Below are positions 62,201 through 64,000 of a stretch of DNA of 64,000 bases, one piece after another (position 1 is the stretch's first letter; each line of letters starts with the position of its first letter). The notes under the pieces were generated by a model that ran no database searches, was not told the DNA's origin, and saw only the letters and a list, made by a program, of their open reading frames with translations. The position numbers and the translations under genes are program-made. The DNA comes from QHXN01 sp032162705 (GTDB lineage: Bacteria; Acidobacteriota; Blastocatellia; Pyrinomonadales; Pyrinomonadaceae): the NCBI GenBank assembly GCA_032162705.1, contig JAVRON010000049.1:1-64000 (forward strand), in the 5' to 3' direction.

Positions 62201-62240
62201 CCCGCGCATCGTGCAACTGGCCGTCAAGGTAGTCTTCTAG
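59208..62240 (+). CDS. Oar-like TonB-dependent outer-membrane receptor
   Basis: The protein is 1010 residues from the ATG at 59208 (AGGAG 6 bases upstream; the upstream in-frame part lies in repeat sequence). Order: signal peptide (RIAFAFLLLTLCASGSLAQT); carboxypeptidase-regulatory-like Ig fold (about 38-120, TGVIQGTVEDAQGAVVPG to NLDLKMKVSG); plug with VEERSVANLPVLGRKFEDLL-like and NISLDGGDYMNG; then a long beta-barrel to an aromatic C-terminus ending VVF. No TonB box is evident. Such Oar-type receptors import or secrete large substrates; the specific one is unknown. It has identical composite repeats on both sides. Confidence 0.92.
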   Translation: MRSLSRRKSPASLLRIAFAFLLLTLCASGSLAQTQITTGVIQGTVEDAQGAVVPGANVEVRNVDTNLTRTLATDDSGRFVFLQLPPGPYTLTASKQGFATLKQEQFTLTVGQSANLDLKMKVSGVSETITVSAVQTVDTASTQTSTTIEERSVANLPVLGRKFEDLLTLTPNVAITQGPDGDEINFAGQRGVFNNISLDGGDYMNGFFGEQAGGQRAAIDIPLDAVKEFQVVATGATAEFGRTAGGVVNVVTKSGTNEFHGNLFHFQRLEALTAHTSDGKPLKDFHREQFGGNVGGPIKKDKAFFFVAYEQIFENLTRANLSEPIGPTACPVQSPTIAANEALINSNEDCQRLALIGFIRTTRKQEEGLPIKRPVRNSAILGKVDFELNANNHLTLSHNFDYSKNENQTFDVATYGNSANGIEGPSKIHAFNANLFSTLSPTKVNELHFTYGREVRPRAATPSNVPADTAMGFATTFRFGNPFFLAPGVDETFWRTQIKDNFTIVAGDHTAKLGGEWVHSLNSQVFRGFFEGRYIFDSVAGFLRYASPNASGGFGPATVGCSNGTYVTAPAACPAGTTATGGPLLLYLQGAGLTGPATDAAGFSKVSNEDLALFAQDSWKIRPNFTASYGLRWEAQIFPSPVVDPSKTAYGIFLNDPRFPSNGTLPSPKKEFQPRVGFAWDIGSNGRSVLRANYGIYYARQNMLSQVGSITTNGVQQQTIFLNTPIIASGVPGPTWPGLLTPPSTVTPCTAGAVTNPFPCFTGVRVFSRDYANPRVYTTNVAFEQELAHNLSIYFDFTHAKGVHMTRFLNVNRNNFFSPFLGEVMVTSANGKSLYRGFTVGMRKRFSRHYQFEWNYVLSKDLDDDSNERDPFTDRAFDINNLQLDYALSDRDIRHRFNFYSNVEIPGGFELNARVQAHTAQPITPVVRTATNRNSLRKNNEFSSFDWRLQRPFHFGDDYAVIPIVEMFNTFNTENNINPLVTPGLFNFDGFLRQGVGDPRIVQLAVKVVF

Positions 62241-62362
62241 AGCGATATTCACTTGAATGTAAAGTGAAGGTTAACCACAGAGACACCGCAGACACAGCTC
62301 AAGTCTTAAAGCTGTGTCTGCGATGTCTCTGTGGTTAATGCTTTGAGTTAAACTCAAGCGGC
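62241..62362. repeat. Composite repeat with a different inner palindrome (family A-related, copy 5)
   Basis: The outer TTCACTTGAATGTAAAGTGA on the left and GAGTTAAACTCAAG on the right resemble the arms at 57222 and 58999. The inner palindrome is ACCACAGAGACACCGCAGAC with its mirror GTCTGCGATGTCTCTGTGGT, a relative of family A with other bases. Confidence 0.75.
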
Positions 62363-62393
62363 GCGCCGAGACGGCGGGAGGACTTAAAGACAG

Positions 62394-63071
62394 ATGGACG
62401 CGAAACAGCGTGCGGGCGAAAGGTCGGTCGAGTTCGTCGAGGACGGGATGACGTTGGGACTGGGCACAGGCTCGACGGCCTACTGGGTGGTCGAGCGTCT
62501 GGGCGAGCGCGTGCGCGTCGAGGGCTTGCGCGTGCGCTGCGTCCCGACCTCGCGGCGCACAGAGGAGCAGGCCCGGGCGTTGGGAATCCCGCTCGTCACC
62601 TTCGACGAAGTTCAGGAGCTTGACCTCGCCATCGACGGGGCGGACGAGATCGGCCCCCATCTGGCGCTCATCAAGGGCGGCGGCGGAGCACTCCTGCGCG
62701 AGAAGCTTGTGGCCGGGGCCGCGCGCCGCTTCATCGTCGTCGCCGACGCGTCCAAGCGAGTAGAGACCCTCGGGCGCTTCCCTCTCCCCGTCGAGGTCGT
62801 CCCGTTCGCGTGGGAGGTCACGGCGCGGAGAGTGGGGGAGGTAACGAACACCGAGCCTGCGCTGCGGCGCGACGCGGCGGGGGAAGCCTTCGTGACCGAC
62901 AACGGCAACTACATACTCGACTGTCGTTGCGGCGAGATACTCGACCCGGAGAGAACAGAGCGCGAGTTAAAGCGTCTGGTCGGAGTCGTCGAGTGCGGGC
63001 TGTTCGTCGGGATGTGCGACCTCGCTATCGTCGCGACGAACGAAGACGTTGAGATCATCGAGCGGAATTAA
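62394..63071 (+). CDS. rpiA: Ribose-5-phosphate isomerase A
   Basis: The 225-residue cytoplasmic enzyme interconverts ribose-5- and ribulose-5-phosphate in the pentose phosphate pathway. Marks: VEDGMTLGLGTGSTAYWVVE (phosphate-binding loop), VPTSRRTEEQA, LAIDGADEIGPHLALIKGGG, REKLVAGAARRFIVVAD and FVTDNGNYILDC. The length and catalytic Glu/Lys context are complete. No operon partner; a repeat lies upstream and the next gene is convergent. Confidence 0.95.
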   Translation: MDAKQRAGERSVEFVEDGMTLGLGTGSTAYWVVERLGERVRVEGLRVRCVPTSRRTEEQARALGIPLVTFDEVQELDLAIDGADEIGPHLALIKGGGGALLREKLVAGAARRFIVVADASKRVETLGRFPLPVEVVPFAWEVTARRVGEVTNTEPALRRDAAGEAFVTDNGNYILDCRCGEILDPERTERELKRLVGVVECGLFVGMCDLAIVATNEDVEIIERN

Positions 63072-63115
63072 ATTCGCCACCATAATCTTTCAACCCGCGC
63101 GAGCGTAAACGGACT

Positions 63116-63496
63116 TCAGCCCCGCTGCCTGCCCGTGGCCTTCTTCGCCGCGGAGTTGCCTCGCTTCGCCGAGTCGCCCCGCGCCGCGGTTCGCATCGCG
63201 AGCCGGTCTTCGCGTGCAACGCCCGCCTGCCCCGTCGCCCTGCTCTTCTTCGCCGCGCGCACGCGCCGGCCCGAGGTACTGATGGTCTCGACGAGGCCGT
63301 GCTCTTCGAGACGGCGATAGGCGTTGCGCACGATGTTGCGACTGACGCCGAGCTGTTCGGCGAGCGCACGCTCCGAGGTAATCGTGTCGCCGCGCGTGAA
63401 CTTCCCGGCGAGGATGGCGCTGGCGATCTGATTGAAGATTTGCTGCGTCTTCGTCTCGTCAGACCCGGCGCGGATGCGTATGTTTAAGTCCGGCAT
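63116..63496 (-). CDS. Short GntR-family transcriptional regulator
   Basis: The 126-residue protein has one winged-helix DNA-binding domain of GntR/YtrA type. It starts KTQQIFNQIASAILAGKFTR and carries RALAEQLGVSRNIVRNAYRR (recognition helix) and a wing at GLVETISTSGRRV. There is no effector domain. A basic Ala/Lys/Arg-rich tail of about 45 residues follows instead, possibly for DNA binding. GGGGGAGGTTT sits before the ATG. YtrA-type repressors often control ABC exporter genes; whether that holds here is unknown. Confidence 0.87.
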   Translation of the reverse strand: MPDLNIRIRAGSDETKTQQIFNQIASAILAGKFTRGDTITSERALAEQLGVSRNIVRNAYRRLEEHGLVETISTSGRRVRAAKKSRATGQAGVAREDRLAMRTAARGDSAKRGNSAAKKATGRQRG

Positions 63497-63683
63497 AAAC
63501 CTCCCCCTTGTCCTTGCTCGTCTCGAACGGTGAACCCGGCCACCGTACCTCTCCGGCAGTCGGACTTCAAGCGCCGCGCCTGCCGCCCGTAGGAAGCCGG
63601 TCGGTTAAGTCTCCGGCCTCTCGCACGGCTCCCGCATCAACTTGTTTCAAAGTGAGAGTTCAGAAGTGTCGTGTGATGTGTAA

Positions 63684-63770
63684 CGAGAGATGAGCGGCGA
63701 CAGACACGTTTTCTCTTATCGCCCGTCACTCATCGCTTATCACTTATCACTCATCACTTCTGAACTCATC
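63684..63770. repeat. Family C repeat, degraded copy 9
   Basis: GAGAGATGAGCGGCGACAGA left is a diverged arm; right arm CGCTTATCACTTATCACTCA and CATCACTT. It lies just before the BON gene's stop. Confidence 0.6.
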
Positions 63771-63779
63771 ACTTCCGCT

Positions 63780-64000
63780 TTAGCTCCCGCCAGCGGCCCT
63801 TGAAGACAAGCCGGGCGTGGGCGGGTCGTCGAGGTCGTTCGTCGCGTTCACGTCGGCAGCGTTCGTGCCCTCTATGTCGGACGCGCTGTCCGTGGCAGCG
63901 GTGCCGGTCGTGCCGGAAGCGCCCGCCTGATAATTCTGCACGCGCAGATTGTTCTGCACGTGGGACACGCCCGAGACAGACTCGGCGATGTCCTCCGCGA
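63780..64000 (-). CDS. C-terminus of a BON-domain protein (partial, continues beyond the window)
   Basis: Only the last about 73 codons are present; the reading frame stays open to the window edge. The visible start AEDIAESVSGVSHVQNNLRV is the end of a BON domain (the V-x-N-x-L pattern). A disordered Ala/Thr/Asp/Asn-rich tail follows (TTGTAATDSASDIEG and so on). BON domains bind phospholipid or osmoporin-like partners in the periplasm. Whether it has one or two BON repeats cannot be seen. Confidence 0.75.
   Translation of the reverse strand, partial: AEDIAESVSGVSHVQNNLRVQNYQAGASGTTGTAATDSASDIEGTNAADVNATNDLDDPPTPGLSSRAAGGS

Overview
The window is GC-rich, densely coded bacterial chromosome with no tRNA, rRNA, CRISPR array or transposase that I could see. 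Gene content points to Acidobacteriota, most likely the Blastocatellia/Pyrinomonadaceae side. The pointers are five tandem ADOP-type ABC permeases, an ECF sigma factor coupled to a serine/threonine kinase-TPR protein, an Oar-like TonB receptor with an N-terminal carboxypeptidase-regulatory domain, and many imperfect palindromic intergenic repeats. This placement is inferred from gene families; no marker gene confirms it.

Layout. 1-3.1 kb: a MacB-type permease and an MFS exporter. 3.2-9.4 kb: two head-to-head ECF sigma-factor modules. One is followed by a membrane protein and a Spy/CpxP-like protein; the other by a 1245-residue kinase with duplicated TPR blocks. 9.5-11.6 kb: two very small genes and a WD40 propeller. 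11.8-30.9 kb: one large efflux locus, all on the minus strand. In transcription order it is a MacA/HlyD-like adaptor, an ABC ATPase, five ADOP permeases, an NtrC-like regulator, an NtrB/NtrY-like kinase and a second ABC ATPase. The last ATPase has a near-consensus sigma-54 site upstream. 31-35 kb: small and hypothetical genes, including a TPR regulator with a C-terminal Fis-type helix divergent from a 70-residue exported peptide. 35-42 kb: threonine aldolase, RecQ, a cysteine-desulfurase-like protein, homoserine dehydrogenase and a Tat-exported amidase. 42.3-45.5 kb: boxC and boxB of aerobic benzoyl-CoA degradation. 45.6-53.5 kb: an aspartate-to-diaminopimelate cluster in the order lysC, M20 deacylase, dapB, dapA, dapD, aminotransferase, asd. 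This is essentially the succinylase route minus dapF and lysA. 53.6-64 kb: TauE/SafE permease, YpfJ-type metallopeptidase, phospholipase D protein, a DinB/MDMPI-fold protein, a nucleoside deaminase, the TonB receptor, rpiA, a short GntR regulator and the C-terminus of a BON protein.

Intergenic spaces are unusual. At least eight families of inverted repeats recur between genes, and several reach into genes or their translation signals. One supplies the stop codon of four ADOP genes, one the C-terminus of dapB, and one the end of lysC. Two copies fold the Shine-Dalgarno of ADOP genes into a hairpin.

The best candidate for an undescribed system is the divergent pair at 32.0-33.8 kb: an intracellular TPR/Fis regulator, two palindromes in the shared intergenic region, and a tiny signal-peptide protein. 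It has the architecture of a peptide-sensing circuit but lacks the usual N-terminal HTH of RRNPP regulators. Coordinates use the start codons judged most likely; alternatives are stated in the entries.
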